Positions 26,350-36,970 of a stretch of 64,000 bases of DNA are shown here, one piece after another. A program made the translations under genes and the position numbers. Source of the stretch: Marinobacter salinisoli (GTDB lineage: Bacteria; Pseudomonadota; Gammaproteobacteria; Pseudomonadales; Oleiphilaceae); assembly GCF_017301335.1 (NCBI RefSeq), contig NZ_CP071247.1, forward strand, positions 1,116,001-1,180,000, given 5' to 3'. A model generated the notes under the pieces. The model had not been told where the DNA came from and did not search any database. It worked only from the letters and a program-made list of their open reading frames with translations. Position 1 is the stretch's first letter; each line of letters starts with the position of its first letter.

Positions 26350-27762
26350 ATGCACCAACAATACGCATATCAGCTGGGTAAGCGCACCTGGCAGTTCCGG
26401 AATCTGGCGGATTTGATGGCCAAGGCCACGCCGGTGCGTTCGGGAGACCGGCTGGCGGGCGTAGCTGCCGGCTCGGATGAAGAGCGAGTGGTGGCGCAGA
26501 TGGCGCTGGCGGAACTCCCCCTGAAGGTGTTCCTGAACCAGGCGCTGGTGCCTTACGAACAGGACGATGTGACACGGCTGATTCTGGATGAGCACGATGC
26601 CGCGGCCTTCGGTGTGATTTCCCATCTGACCGTCGGCGACTTCCGGAACTGGCTGCTCAGCGATCAGGCTTCGCCGGAGGTTCTTGTCGCGCTCCGGCCC
26701 GGGCTGACGCCTGAGATGGTGGCCGCGGTCAGCAAGCTGATGCGCAACCAGGACCTGATTCTGGTGGCCCGCAAATGCCGCGTGACCACCGCCTTTCGAA
26801 GCACCATCGGTTTGCCGGGGCGGTTCTCCACCCGGCTGCAACCCAATCACCCCACCGACGACCTCACCGGTATCGCGGCCAGCATTCTGGATGGCCTGCT
26901 TTACGGCAGCGGCGATGCGGTGATCGGTATCAATCCTGCCACCGATAACCTGGGCCAGGCGAGCCGACTGCTCAGGATGCTCGACGAGGTGATCCAGGAA
27001 TACGATATCCCCACCCAGTCCTGTGTGCTGACCCATGTCACCAACACCCTTGAGGCCATGGAGCAGGGCGCACCGGTGGACCTGGTGTTCCAGTCCATCG
27101 GTGGTACCGAGGCCACCAATCGCAGTTTCGGGTTTACCTTGTCGAACCTCACCGAGGCCCGGGAGGCAGCTCTGGCACTGAACCGGGGCACGGTGGGCAA
27201 CAACGTGATGTATTTCGAGACTGGACAGGGCAGTGCGCTGTCGGCCAATGCGCACCACGGGCTGGATCAGCAAACCTGCGAGGTCCGGGCCTATGCGGTG
27301 GCCCGAAAGTTCGATCCGTTGCTGGTGAATACCGTGGTGGGGTTTATTGGCCCGGAATATTTGTTCGACGGCAAGGAAATCATCCGCGCCGGCCTGGAAG
27401 ATCATTTCTGTGGCAAATTGCTGGGCCTGCCGATGGGGTGTGACATCTGCTACACCAACCACGCCGAAGCCGACCAGAACGACATGGACAACCTGCTGAC
27501 CTTGCTGAGTGTGGCGGGCTGCAATTTCATCATGGGGGTGCCGGGGGCGGATGACATTATGCTCAATTATCAGGCGACGTCGTTCCATGATGCGCTCTAC
27601 GCCCGCCGGGTTCTGGATCTGAAACCAGCGCCGGAATTCGAGCAGTGGCTGGCCCGGATGAACATTTTTGCTGACGTGTCTCGTCACGAACCGAGTGCCG
27701 CGATGCCGGGAGTGTTCCGTGACCGACTCAAAGGCTTGCCGGGGGAGTTTGGCAATGACTGA
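26350..27762 (+). CDS. eutB: Ethanolamine ammonia-lyase large subunit EutB
   Basis: The 470-residue protein is slightly longer than the E. coli EutB (about 453). It contains DLMAKATPVRSGDRLAGVAA, LNQALVPYEQDDVTRLILDE and IGLPGRFSTRLQPNHPTDD, typical of the TIM-barrel large subunit that carries the active site and the adenosylcobalamin cofactor. Together with EutC it converts ethanolamine to acetaldehyde and ammonia. It overlaps eutC by 8 nt. No EutA reactivase, aldehyde dehydrogenase, cobalamin adenosyltransferase, permease or microcompartment gene is close by. Confidence 0.95.
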   Translation: MHQQYAYQLGKRTWQFRNLADLMAKATPVRSGDRLAGVAAGSDEERVVAQMALAELPLKVFLNQALVPYEQDDVTRLILDEHDAAAFGVISHLTVGDFRNWLLSDQASPEVLVALRPGLTPEMVAAVSKLMRNQDLILVARKCRVTTAFRSTIGLPGRFSTRLQPNHPTDDLTGIAASILDGLLYGSGDAVIGINPATDNLGQASRLLRMLDEVIQEYDIPTQSCVLTHVTNTLEAMEQGAPVDLVFQSIGGTEATNRSFGFTLSNLTEAREAALALNRGTVGNNVMYFETGQGSALSANAHHGLDQQTCEVRAYAVARKFDPLLVNTVVGFIGPEYLFDGKEIIRAGLEDHFCGKLLGLPMGCDICYTNHAEADQNDMDNLLTLLSVAGCNFIMGVPGADDIMLNYQATSFHDALYARRVLDLKPAPEFEQWLARMNIFADVSRHEPSAAMPGVFRDRLKGLPGEFGND

Positions 27763-28576
27763 GCACCAGAACCCGGTCATCGCCAATCAGTGGCGCGGGC
27801 TTCGATCCTACACGGACGCGCGGATTGGCCTTGGGCGGGCCGGTGTTGGCCTGCCCACGTCGGAGTTGCTGGCTTTCCAGCTGGCGCATGCGCAAGCGCG
27901 GGATGCGGTGCATCTGCCGTTGGATACGGCGGCGCTGATACAGGGTCTGGAGACAGCAGTACAGGATCATCTTTCCGCAGCTCCGCTGGTTCTGCAGAGC
28001 TGTGCCGCAGACCGGCTCACTTACTTGCAGCGGCCCGATCTGGGGCGGCAACTGAGCCAACACAGCCAGGCCATATTGCAATCCGTGCCAACTCGGGCCT
28101 CTGTCGATCTGGCGATTGTTATCGTGGATGGCCTGTCTTCCGTTGGCGTGCAGAACTCGGCTGCGCCCCTGGTTGGGCAGCTTCTGGACATGCTGGACCG
28201 GGACGATCGTGCATGGCGGCTGGCGCCAGTGACCGTGGTACAGCAGGGACGGGTGGCCATTGGGGATGAAATCGGTGAACGCTTGCAGGCCCGGATGGTG
28301 GCGGTGCTGATTGGCGAACGCCCCGGACTGAGTTCGCCGGACAGTATGGGCATCTATCTGACTTATGATCCGAAGCCGGGGGTGAACGATGCCGGGCGAA
28401 ATTGCCTGTCGAATATACGAGCCGCAGGCATGGCAGTGGAGGATGCCTGCCATCGTTTGCTGTACTTGATGCGAGAAGCGAATCGGTTACGGGTGACGGG
28501 GGTAGGGCTTAAAGACCGGACTGAAGAGACCGAGCTCGCAGCGGGTCGGGCCAACAAGAACTTCCTGACTCGTTGA
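27755..28576 (+). CDS. eutC: Ethanolamine ammonia-lyase small subunit EutC
   Basis: The ATG at 27755 follows GGGGGAG at 27741-27747 and lies within the end of eutB; a longer in-frame start at 27668 is implausible. The 273-residue protein has SYTDARIGLGRAGVGLPTSE, ALDLAIVIVDGLSS-like VDLAIVIVDGLSSVGVQNSA, MVAVLIGERPGLSSPDSMGI and LTYDPKPGVNDAGRNCLSNI, all hallmarks of EutC, which contacts the adenosylcobalamin. It is the partner of EutB in a two-gene unit. Confidence 0.95.
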   Translation: MTEHQNPVIANQWRGLRSYTDARIGLGRAGVGLPTSELLAFQLAHAQARDAVHLPLDTAALIQGLETAVQDHLSAAPLVLQSCAADRLTYLQRPDLGRQLSQHSQAILQSVPTRASVDLAIVIVDGLSSVGVQNSAAPLVGQLLDMLDRDDRAWRLAPVTVVQQGRVAIGDEIGERLQARMVAVLIGERPGLSSPDSMGIYLTYDPKPGVNDAGRNCLSNIRAAGMAVEDACHRLLYLMREANRLRVTGVGLKDRTEETELAAGRANKNFLTR

Positions 28577-28599
28577 CCCTCATCGCGCCGGGGTGGTTA

Positions 28600-28917
28600 T
28601 CAGAAGCGCAACCCTTCCATTTGGCGACGCTGACGTTGCTGGGTCAGCAGTACGTTCACAACCGCAAGCGTGACGAACAACGCGACGCCCTTGGGAACCA
28701 TGGCGTGAATTTCCGGGTTTGGTGCGGTCACGGCAGTGACCAGCACCATGCCGAGCGTGTTGCGCGCCAGTCGAATCATCAGCGTTGCTCCCAGCAAACC
28801 GGATTGCAGCGCGGTCTCCGCAGAGCGCAGGCAGCGGCCGATGGCGGGCATGAGATGCACGGTGTTAATGAGCAGAGCGATGAAGATCAGAGCTTGAGCG
28901 ATGCTAAAAAACGTCAT
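28600..28917 (-). CDS. Small hypothetical membrane protein
   Basis: A 105-residue protein with about three hydrophobic segments: IAQALIFIALLINTVHLMPA, NTLGMVLVTAVTA and KGVALFVTLAVVNVLL. The C-terminus, QQRQRRQMEGLRF, is basic and probably cytoplasmic. I do not recognise the family. It converges on eutC with a 23-nt gap. Confidence 0.6.
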   Translation of the reverse strand: MTFFSIAQALIFIALLINTVHLMPAIGRCLRSAETALQSGLLGATLMIRLARNTLGMVLVTAVTAPNPEIHAMVPKGVALFVTLAVVNVLLTQQRQRRQMEGLRF

Positions 28918-31479
<2,562 letters not shown>

Positions 31480-31509
31480 GGTCGTTTAATACGCGACCAT
31501 TCTGAATGA

Positions 31510-31542
31510 GAAAAGGCCGCCCGAACGGGCTGGCCTTTTTTT
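31510..31542. terminator. Bidirectional terminator between katG and the octaheme cytochrome gene
   Basis: AAAAGGCC pairs with GGCCTTTT, with inner stem GCCCG/CGGGC and loop AA; the A-run on the left and the T-run on the right let it act on both strands. It separates two convergent genes and touches the cytochrome stop codon. Confidence 0.88.
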
Positions 31543-33832
31543 ATGGTAGTTGAGCCTCCAGATCGCGGACTACACCGTTGGCGTAATTGTCGTCGGGGTA
31601 GAGCGATTGCATCCGACGTGCATAGCCCAGTGCTTTTTCCAGCTGTCCCTGCTCTATCAGGATATAAACCGCCGCCTGCAACAGTCCGTAGTCATCGGGG
31701 TGCTGTTTTAATGCGCTCGCCAGCACGTTTTCGGCGTCCTGCCAGCGTTTCTGCTGGCCAAGCACCAGAGCATGGTTGTAGCTGATCCGTGGATTATCGG
31801 GGTTCAGTTCGGACGCCTGCTCGAAACGTCGCAGCGCCACCGGGATGTTTCCTTGCTCGACCAGTACCAGGGCCAGCAGGTAGGCCAGATGGCCCCGATC
31901 CGCGTCGGGAATTTCGGGCCTGTCGGCACCGACTTTCAGGGTTTCCGCAGCAAGAGGGAGGTCACCCTGTTCACTGGCCATGGTGGCCAGGTTCACCCGG
32001 GCGGGTGTGAAGGTTGGGTCCAGGGCCAGTGCCTGTTGGTATTGCTTCGAGGCCTCGACAAGTCGCCCGGCCTGATGCAGGTAGGTCGCGTAATTGAATC
32101 GGCTCCCCGGCAAGGCCGCGAGGCTGGCTAGCCGGCTTTCAAAGTCTTTCTGGAATGCCATGATCTGTTGTTGTTCCGCCTCTGACAGGCCACTCAGGTC
32201 GGCTCCGGCCAATGCCCGCCAGGCCTGATCCCGAACCGCCCTTGGCTGATCGGAATCCAGTAGTTTCAGCAAAATAGCTTCGTTGCCGTCCGGAGTTACC
32301 TGGGCAAAGGCGCCAGCTGCATAGGCCCGAACCAGAGGTTCTTTGGCCAACAGCCCGGACCTCAGCGGCGACACCGCTGATTGGCCAAAGCCGGCAAGGT
32401 GCTCAGCCGCTGTAGCGCGGGCAATCGCAGGAACGCTGCGATCCCGTATCAGCCCTGCCAGTCGCCCGAAGGCGTCCTGCTCTGCCTGGCGAAAGGCACT
32501 CAGAGCGGCGGCGAAATGATCGGGATGCTTGGTGTCTGGATACCACGACTCCAGAGCCTCCAGCGCCCATAGCGCGTCTTTTTCTTGATGGCAGTCATTA
32601 CAGGCATTGGGGGCGCCCGTTGACAGGGTCAGATCGGGCCTTGGAATACGGAAGCTGTGATCCCGCCGTGGGTCCACCACCATGTAGGTTTGCTCCGGCA
32701 TGTGGCAGTTCACACACTGCGCACCGGGGGAACCAGCCGGATGGTGATGGTGTTCAGGGGTGTCGTAGTTTTTTTGTGTCAGCTGAGGGAACCGCTCTGA
32801 GGGTGCATCGTTGTGGCATTGCAGGCACAGGCCATTTCCTTCAACCAGACGCTTGCCGCTGTGGGGATCGTGGCAATCCAGGCAGGTGACGCCGGCTGCA
32901 CTCATTTTGCTTTGGATGAAGGAGCCGTAAACATAGACCTCACCCTGAATCTGGCCATCCGGGTGGTACAGGTCTGGCCGTAAAGTGCTGGGCAGCGCCT
33001 TGTCGAGGTAGGCCTCCTGTGCGTGCTGGCCATCCTTCAACGGTTGGCGACGGCTATGGCAGTAGGCGCAGGTTTCAACCACTTCGCTGGGTTTCATGGC
33101 GCTGAAATCCACCAGCAGACCCATATCGTTGGCAGAGTGGGGGGCGGCTGGCTCCGATGCCACCGTGTTGGCCCATTCCACATGGCCTTGTCCGGGGCCG
33201 TGGCAGCCCTGGCAGCCCACGTTCTGTTCCTGCCAGGTGGTGGCGAAGGTGTCGGTGTCGGGCTGGTAATTCATGGTCAGAAACGTGGAATGGCAATCCG
33301 CGCACATGGCATTCCAGTTCTGGTAGCGGCCGGTCCAGTGCAGTGGATCGTCCGGGGCGAAGGATTGGCCCGGGTAGAGGGAAAACCAGCGTTGGCCACC
33401 TTCCGCCACCGGGCGGGTATCCCAGGCGATGGTGAGGGCCTGAAGCCTGCCGCCTGGCAGCTCGACGAGATATTGCTGCAGAGGGTAGTGGCCGAAGGTG
33501 TAGGCGATGGGAAAGTCGTCCGGGCCAACCTTTCCCTCGATGTTTACCCAGTACTGATCGCCTCTTTGAAAAAAAGAGGCCTGCACCGAGCCGTCATCAA
33601 ACTCCACATCATCGAAGTCACCGAGGACGGAGGCGTTGTTGGCGGGTTGCATCGACCAGGCATGATCAGAGTGGCGCCAGCTTTCTTGCTGGCTCTGGTG
33701 ACACTGGCCGCAGGATTCAACAGGCGCGTAGCCCTGACTGTTGTTGGACAGGGAGGGCGAGTTGGCGCTGGCTGAATAGAAAGGCAGCGACAGCCCAAGA
33801 AGGGCGAGAAGACAGGCCTGGATAAGCTTCAT
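31541..33832 (-). CDS. Secreted octaheme cytochrome c with C-terminal HEAT- and TPR-like repeats
   Basis: The 763-residue protein has a signal peptide (LLALLGLSLPFYSASA). Eight CxxCH heme motifs lie between residues 41 and 415 (CGQCH, CADCH, CQGCH, CAYCH, CLDCH, CLQCH, CVNCH, CNDCH), in the manner of the cytochrome c554/NrfB-like multiheme families. Residues about 430-560 form HEAT-like repeats (RATAAEHLAGFGQSAVSPLR) and 580-760 form TPR-like repeats (LGSRFNYATYLHQAGRLVEA-type, and NPDNPRISYNHALVLGQQKR). A fused multiheme and repeat protein suggests periplasmic electron transfer plus protein docking. Substrate unknown. It is followed by the diheme lipoprotein region on the same strand after a 176-nt gap. 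Confidence 0.85.
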   Translation of the reverse strand: MKLIQACLLALLGLSLPFYSASANSPSLSNNSQGYAPVESCGQCHQSQQESWRHSDHAWSMQPANNASVLGDFDDVEFDDGSVQASFFQRGDQYWVNIEGKVGPDDFPIAYTFGHYPLQQYLVELPGGRLQALTIAWDTRPVAEGGQRWFSLYPGQSFAPDDPLHWTGRYQNWNAMCADCHSTFLTMNYQPDTDTFATTWQEQNVGCQGCHGPGQGHVEWANTVASEPAAPHSANDMGLLVDFSAMKPSEVVETCAYCHSRRQPLKDGQHAQEAYLDKALPSTLRPDLYHPDGQIQGEVYVYGSFIQSKMSAAGVTCLDCHDPHSGKRLVEGNGLCLQCHNDAPSERFPQLTQKNYDTPEHHHHPAGSPGAQCVNCHMPEQTYMVVDPRRDHSFRIPRPDLTLSTGAPNACNDCHQEKDALWALEALESWYPDTKHPDHFAAALSAFRQAEQDAFGRLAGLIRDRSVPAIARATAAEHLAGFGQSAVSPLRSGLLAKEPLVRAYAAGAFAQVTPDGNEAILLKLLDSDQPRAVRDQAWRALAGADLSGLSEAEQQQIMAFQKDFESRLASLAALPGSRFNYATYLHQAGRLVEASKQYQQALALDPTFTPARVNLATMASEQGDLPLAAETLKVGADRPEIPDADRGHLAYLLALVLVEQGNIPVALRRFEQASELNPDNPRISYNHALVLGQQKRWQDAENVLASALKQHPDDYGLLQAAVYILIEQGQLEKALGYARRMQSLYPDDNYANGVVRDLEAQLP

Positions 33833-33954
33833 TGTATTGCCGCCGAAAGTCCTTTTCAGTTGCAGTGGCGATAAGTTCTTATCAGAAGTCCTCAGACTAC
33901 AACGTTACCCGGAGTTTGTCCTGCTCGTGATGGTTATGACAAGGAAGGGGAGTA

Positions 33955-33983
33955 GGGACTCAACTTGTTACCTGTTGAGTCCC
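33955..33983 (-). terminator. Hairpin downstream of the diheme lipoprotein gene
   Basis: A 10-bp perfect stem GGGACTCAAC/GTTGAGTCCC with a 9-nt loop, 26 nt after the stop of the diheme lipoprotein gene. No long T-run follows on either strand, so termination is only possible, not clear. Confidence 0.4.
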
Positions 33984-34008
33984 CAATCTTTCTGATCGTT
34001 ACTGGGAG

Positions 34009-35220
34009 TTAGCCGTCGCAGGAGACTGGTGTCATATTGTTGATCCATCGGGCAATCAATTCAACACCCTCGGTGTGGACCAGAGCCCGGCCAATTTCTG
34101 GCATACGGTCTCCCCGCTCGTTCGAGTTCATGCGAAAATGCATGATGGATGCGTCAGCATCACCCGGAACGATATCGAAACTGCGAGATTCACCTCCATA
34201 GGCTACAGGCTGTTTGCACACACCGTGTGCCCTGGGCTCATCCTCGAAGCTTCTCCAATACTCGAGTTTAAGCCCCGTGTTACTTGCGCCACCCTCAGGT
34301 CGATGACAGTGTGCGCAGTTGGTGTCGAGGTAACCCTTGGCCAGTTTCTGTACCTCAGCAACTTCCATGAGTTGCAGTCCAAATTGATCCCCATCCTTGT
34401 ATGCCGGAATCTTGGGAATGCTGTTCACGTCAGCAGGCAGTCCGGCCAAAATACCAGCTTCCTCCCAGTACGATAACTGGTTACGCGTTGTGCCGTCGGC
34501 GTAGTTGAAATCCCCGTTTAGGCTGCGGGCTTTTGGTCCAATGGGCGTGATTTTGCTCAGGGAACTGCTCGAGTCAGCTTTAAACTGGTGGCATTGCTTG
34601 CACTGGTTCGCGTCTGGAACACGGTAGGTAAACTTTAGTTCGCCATTGTGAATAATCGTTCTCTCACTGCTACCGCCGGCTAGGGCCAGTGTTGCATCTG
34701 TGCCTTCTTCGTTCCAGATATAGGGCAGTGCGGTCCAGCCATTTTCTCGGTGGATCATAAGTCGGGTTTCGATGAGAGTTTCATTTTCAAAACCGCGAAC
34801 TCCTGTGTCTGTTGGCAGAGCAAACGTTTTGGTGATTACCGTGCCAACGGGGAAATCAAAGGCTTCGTTTTCGTTATATTGTGCCTGCTCACCTTCTGGC
34901 ACAAAGACAAACCGGTATTTGGTCGCGTAATCGGTAAACAGTGGGGTGTTCAGGTCAAAGGCAATGCCTGTGCCGTTGGGATTGGTGGTTGGGTTCGCGT
35001 CGTTCGCAAACAGGCGATAACTGGACAATGAGGTGCAGTTATCGCTGGCCAGCGCCTGATGGTTGATTGCTCCAGTCGTGCTCTCGCAAGCAGACTGAGT
35101 ATTGCCATTATTGGTGTTGTCATTGGTGTCGGTGCTGGAACCGCCGCCCCCGCCGCAAGCGGTAAGGAGCGCCGCAACAGCGATACCAATGGTGGTTTTT
35201 GTCAGGTTTTCGAACTTCAT
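34009..35220 (-). CDS. SO2930-family diheme c-type cytochrome lipoprotein
   Basis: The ATG at 35220 (MKFENLTKTTIG) gives a 403-residue lipoprotein with lipobox LLTACGGGGG (Cys 22). Two heme motifs are present: CKQCH and CAHCH, the latter in DTNCAHCHRPEGGASN. The Met-containing segment HFRMNSNERGDRMPEIG could supply an axial ligand. The sequence matches the SO2930 family (HNE_0200 family), which in many proteobacteria occurs as a two-gene pair with a beta-helix protein; the upstream neighbour is exactly that. Probably a periplasmic or outer-membrane electron carrier. No function has been assigned to the pair. Confidence 0.83.
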   Translation of the reverse strand: MKFENLTKTTIGIAVAALLTACGGGGGSSTDTNDNTNNGNTQSACESTTGAINHQALASDNCTSLSSYRLFANDANPTTNPNGTGIAFDLNTPLFTDYATKYRFVFVPEGEQAQYNENEAFDFPVGTVITKTFALPTDTGVRGFENETLIETRLMIHRENGWTALPYIWNEEGTDATLALAGGSSERTIIHNGELKFTYRVPDANQCKQCHQFKADSSSSLSKITPIGPKARSLNGDFNYADGTTRNQLSYWEEAGILAGLPADVNSIPKIPAYKDGDQFGLQLMEVAEVQKLAKGYLDTNCAHCHRPEGGASNTGLKLEYWRSFEDEPRAHGVCKQPVAYGGESRSFDIVPGDADASIMHFRMNSNERGDRMPEIGRALVHTEGVELIARWINNMTPVSCDG

Positions 35221-35234
35221 GAATGACTCCCGAG

Positions 35235-35267
35235 GCATACCCATCGGGCTAAGTCCGATGGGTATGC
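35235..35267 (-). promoter_or_regulatory. 13-bp intercistronic hairpin between beta-helix and diheme genes
   Basis: A perfect 13-bp inverted repeat GCATACCCATCGG/CCGATGGGTATGC with a 7-nt loop. On the transcribed (minus) strand no T-run follows, and the next gene's ribosome site GGGAG starts about 8 nt downstream. It may stabilise or process the mRNA or limit translation of the diheme gene. Confidence 0.7.
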
Positions 35268-35289
35268 ATGAATCAGAGGGTACCAAAAG

Positions 35290-36774
35290 TTAGAGTGCGC
35301 AGGACGCAGCGCTGGCGTCGCCAGTTTCATTACTTCCACAACCGTAGGATTTCCCACCGATTGTTGCTTGGGATGCTTGGAGGCGTGATGGTGCAGTTTC
35401 ACAAACCAAAAGCTGACTTTGGGGCTCTTCGAGAAACAATTTGGGAATGGGAGTGCCAGTACTTTGATCGATGGTAGTGCCGTCAGGAATGGTCCCATAC
35501 ACTTGTCCGTAGCTAACGTCTCCGTTGGCCGTTGCGCAAATGGCGTCAACTTGTGGGTCGAAGGGTGCCCCTAAGATTGTTGGTGCAGCGCTTGCGTTGG
35601 CAAGCAGTTCCCCAAGCCCATCATAAAGAATGGTTGGCATCTTGCCTTTGGAGGGGTCGAGTAAGTAGCCGGCAATAATATCCGTTATCAGCTTCCCACG
35701 GGGATTCGTGCCTGAGATGCTGATGTTATTGTCATGGACATTGATATTGCGAGGTACCGGTTGCCAGCCGCTAGCAATGATCGGATCGTAGCTCGAGTCA
35801 GTCAGCAGATTTTCGTCCGCAAGCAGGAAGCTGGAGATGGCGACTGACAATGTGTCGTGGTCTGAAATAATGTTGTTGTAGATCTCGACATCCGGAGTGG
35901 AAAGTACGATAACGCCGGTACCTGGCGGGACAATGTGGACGCCGGCCGCGGAATCGCTGGTGTTTGCGAAGTTGTCAGTATTGTTACCCTCTACCAAGTT
36001 GTCGAAAACCCGGACGTTTGATCCGTATCTCTCCCCACCAATTGGAAGATCGAAAACGAGAATACCGCCGGTGTTGCCCGTGGCTATGTTGTCGTAGACA
36101 TCGGCATTCATGGAGTTTTCAATTTCAATCCCGGCAACATTCTCCTCGGCAATATTGCGGCGCACTACAATGTCGTGCGACTGACCAACGTAGACTCCGG
36201 CATCTGCAGAGCCGCGGACATAGGAGTCCTCGATCAGAATATTGTCGCATTCGACCGGGTAGAGGCCGTAAGCACCATTGCCGGAGTTCAGCTCGCCTTC
36301 CCAGACGGTCGCGACATCATCAATGATGATGCCACTGGTATCTTTTAACTTAATGGCGTTATTGGGTGCTTCATAGACCCCAATATCCCGGATTTCGATG
36401 TCCACACCATTTTGGACAAATATGCCGTCGCCACCATCGGACTCGGCGAAGTCGAGTATGGTTTTTTCCTTACCGTAACCCATGATAGTGATGCCCTTGA
36501 TGGAGGTGCCATCACCGTCGGTGTCACCATCAAAGAGTAGAGTGTCGTTAATCTGAAAACGGCCTTCGGGGAATACAATCACATCACCGGATTCGGCGGT
36601 AATAAATGCTTCCTTCGCGGCCTGGGTCAGATTTTCAGCCGGCAGCATGATCGCGCCTTCCGGGAAGGACACACCGGAATTAGAGTCACTGCCACCACAA
36701 CCTGTGAGCATGACCGCGCAGATGGCGGTGCCTAGGATTGAGCGGCGAAAGAGGGGGTTAGAGCCTGTGGACAT
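35290..36774 (-). CDS. Parallel beta-helix lipoprotein (partner of the SO2930 diheme cytochrome)
   Basis: The 494-residue protein has a lipoprotein signal (VMLTGCGGSD, Cys 26) and a right-handed beta-helix: repeats with D-N-I/V-x-D/N pattern such as NGVDIEIRDIGVYEAPNNAI, ENSMNADVYDNIATGNTGGI and PDVEIYNNIISDHDTLSV. This is the fold of carbohydrate-active or surface-adhesion proteins. The C-terminus is Cys-bearing (GKSYGCGSNETG, ending SCAL). It is paired with the diheme lipoprotein 69 nt downstream, with the hairpin between. In a known family pair (NCBI TIGR03805/TIGR03806) the two are always adjacent, with unknown function. Confidence 0.83.
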   Translation of the reverse strand: MSTGSNPLFRRSILGTAICAVMLTGCGGSDSNSGVSFPEGAIMLPAENLTQAAKEAFITAESGDVIVFPEGRFQINDTLLFDGDTDGDGTSIKGITIMGYGKEKTILDFAESDGGDGIFVQNGVDIEIRDIGVYEAPNNAIKLKDTSGIIIDDVATVWEGELNSGNGAYGLYPVECDNILIEDSYVRGSADAGVYVGQSHDIVVRRNIAEENVAGIEIENSMNADVYDNIATGNTGGILVFDLPIGGERYGSNVRVFDNLVEGNNTDNFANTSDSAAGVHIVPPGTGVIVLSTPDVEIYNNIISDHDTLSVAISSFLLADENLLTDSSYDPIIASGWQPVPRNINVHDNNISISGTNPRGKLITDIIAGYLLDPSKGKMPTILYDGLGELLANASAAPTILGAPFDPQVDAICATANGDVSYGQVYGTIPDGTTIDQSTGTPIPKLFLEEPQSQLLVCETAPSRLQASQATIGGKSYGCGSNETGDASAASCAL

Positions 36775-36970
36775 TGCACGTTCTCCGTTGTTGTTATTGC
36801 TGGTTAGTTATTGCAAATGCGTTAGTCGAACATTAAGCGGAGGGAGTGGCGCTGGCGAGAACAACGGGTGTGCAGAACCGTATGGCTTCTGTGCAAATTT
36901 TGAAAAGCTTTCTGGAACAGTCAGTTAAAGTTGTAATATTTGGTAATGAGCAAATCCTTCAACGGCTGCT

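Noticed and set aside
26320..27786. Long minus-strand frame opposite eutB (488 codons)
   Set aside because: Antisense of a gene with clear family motifs; low-complexity translation; no start signal.
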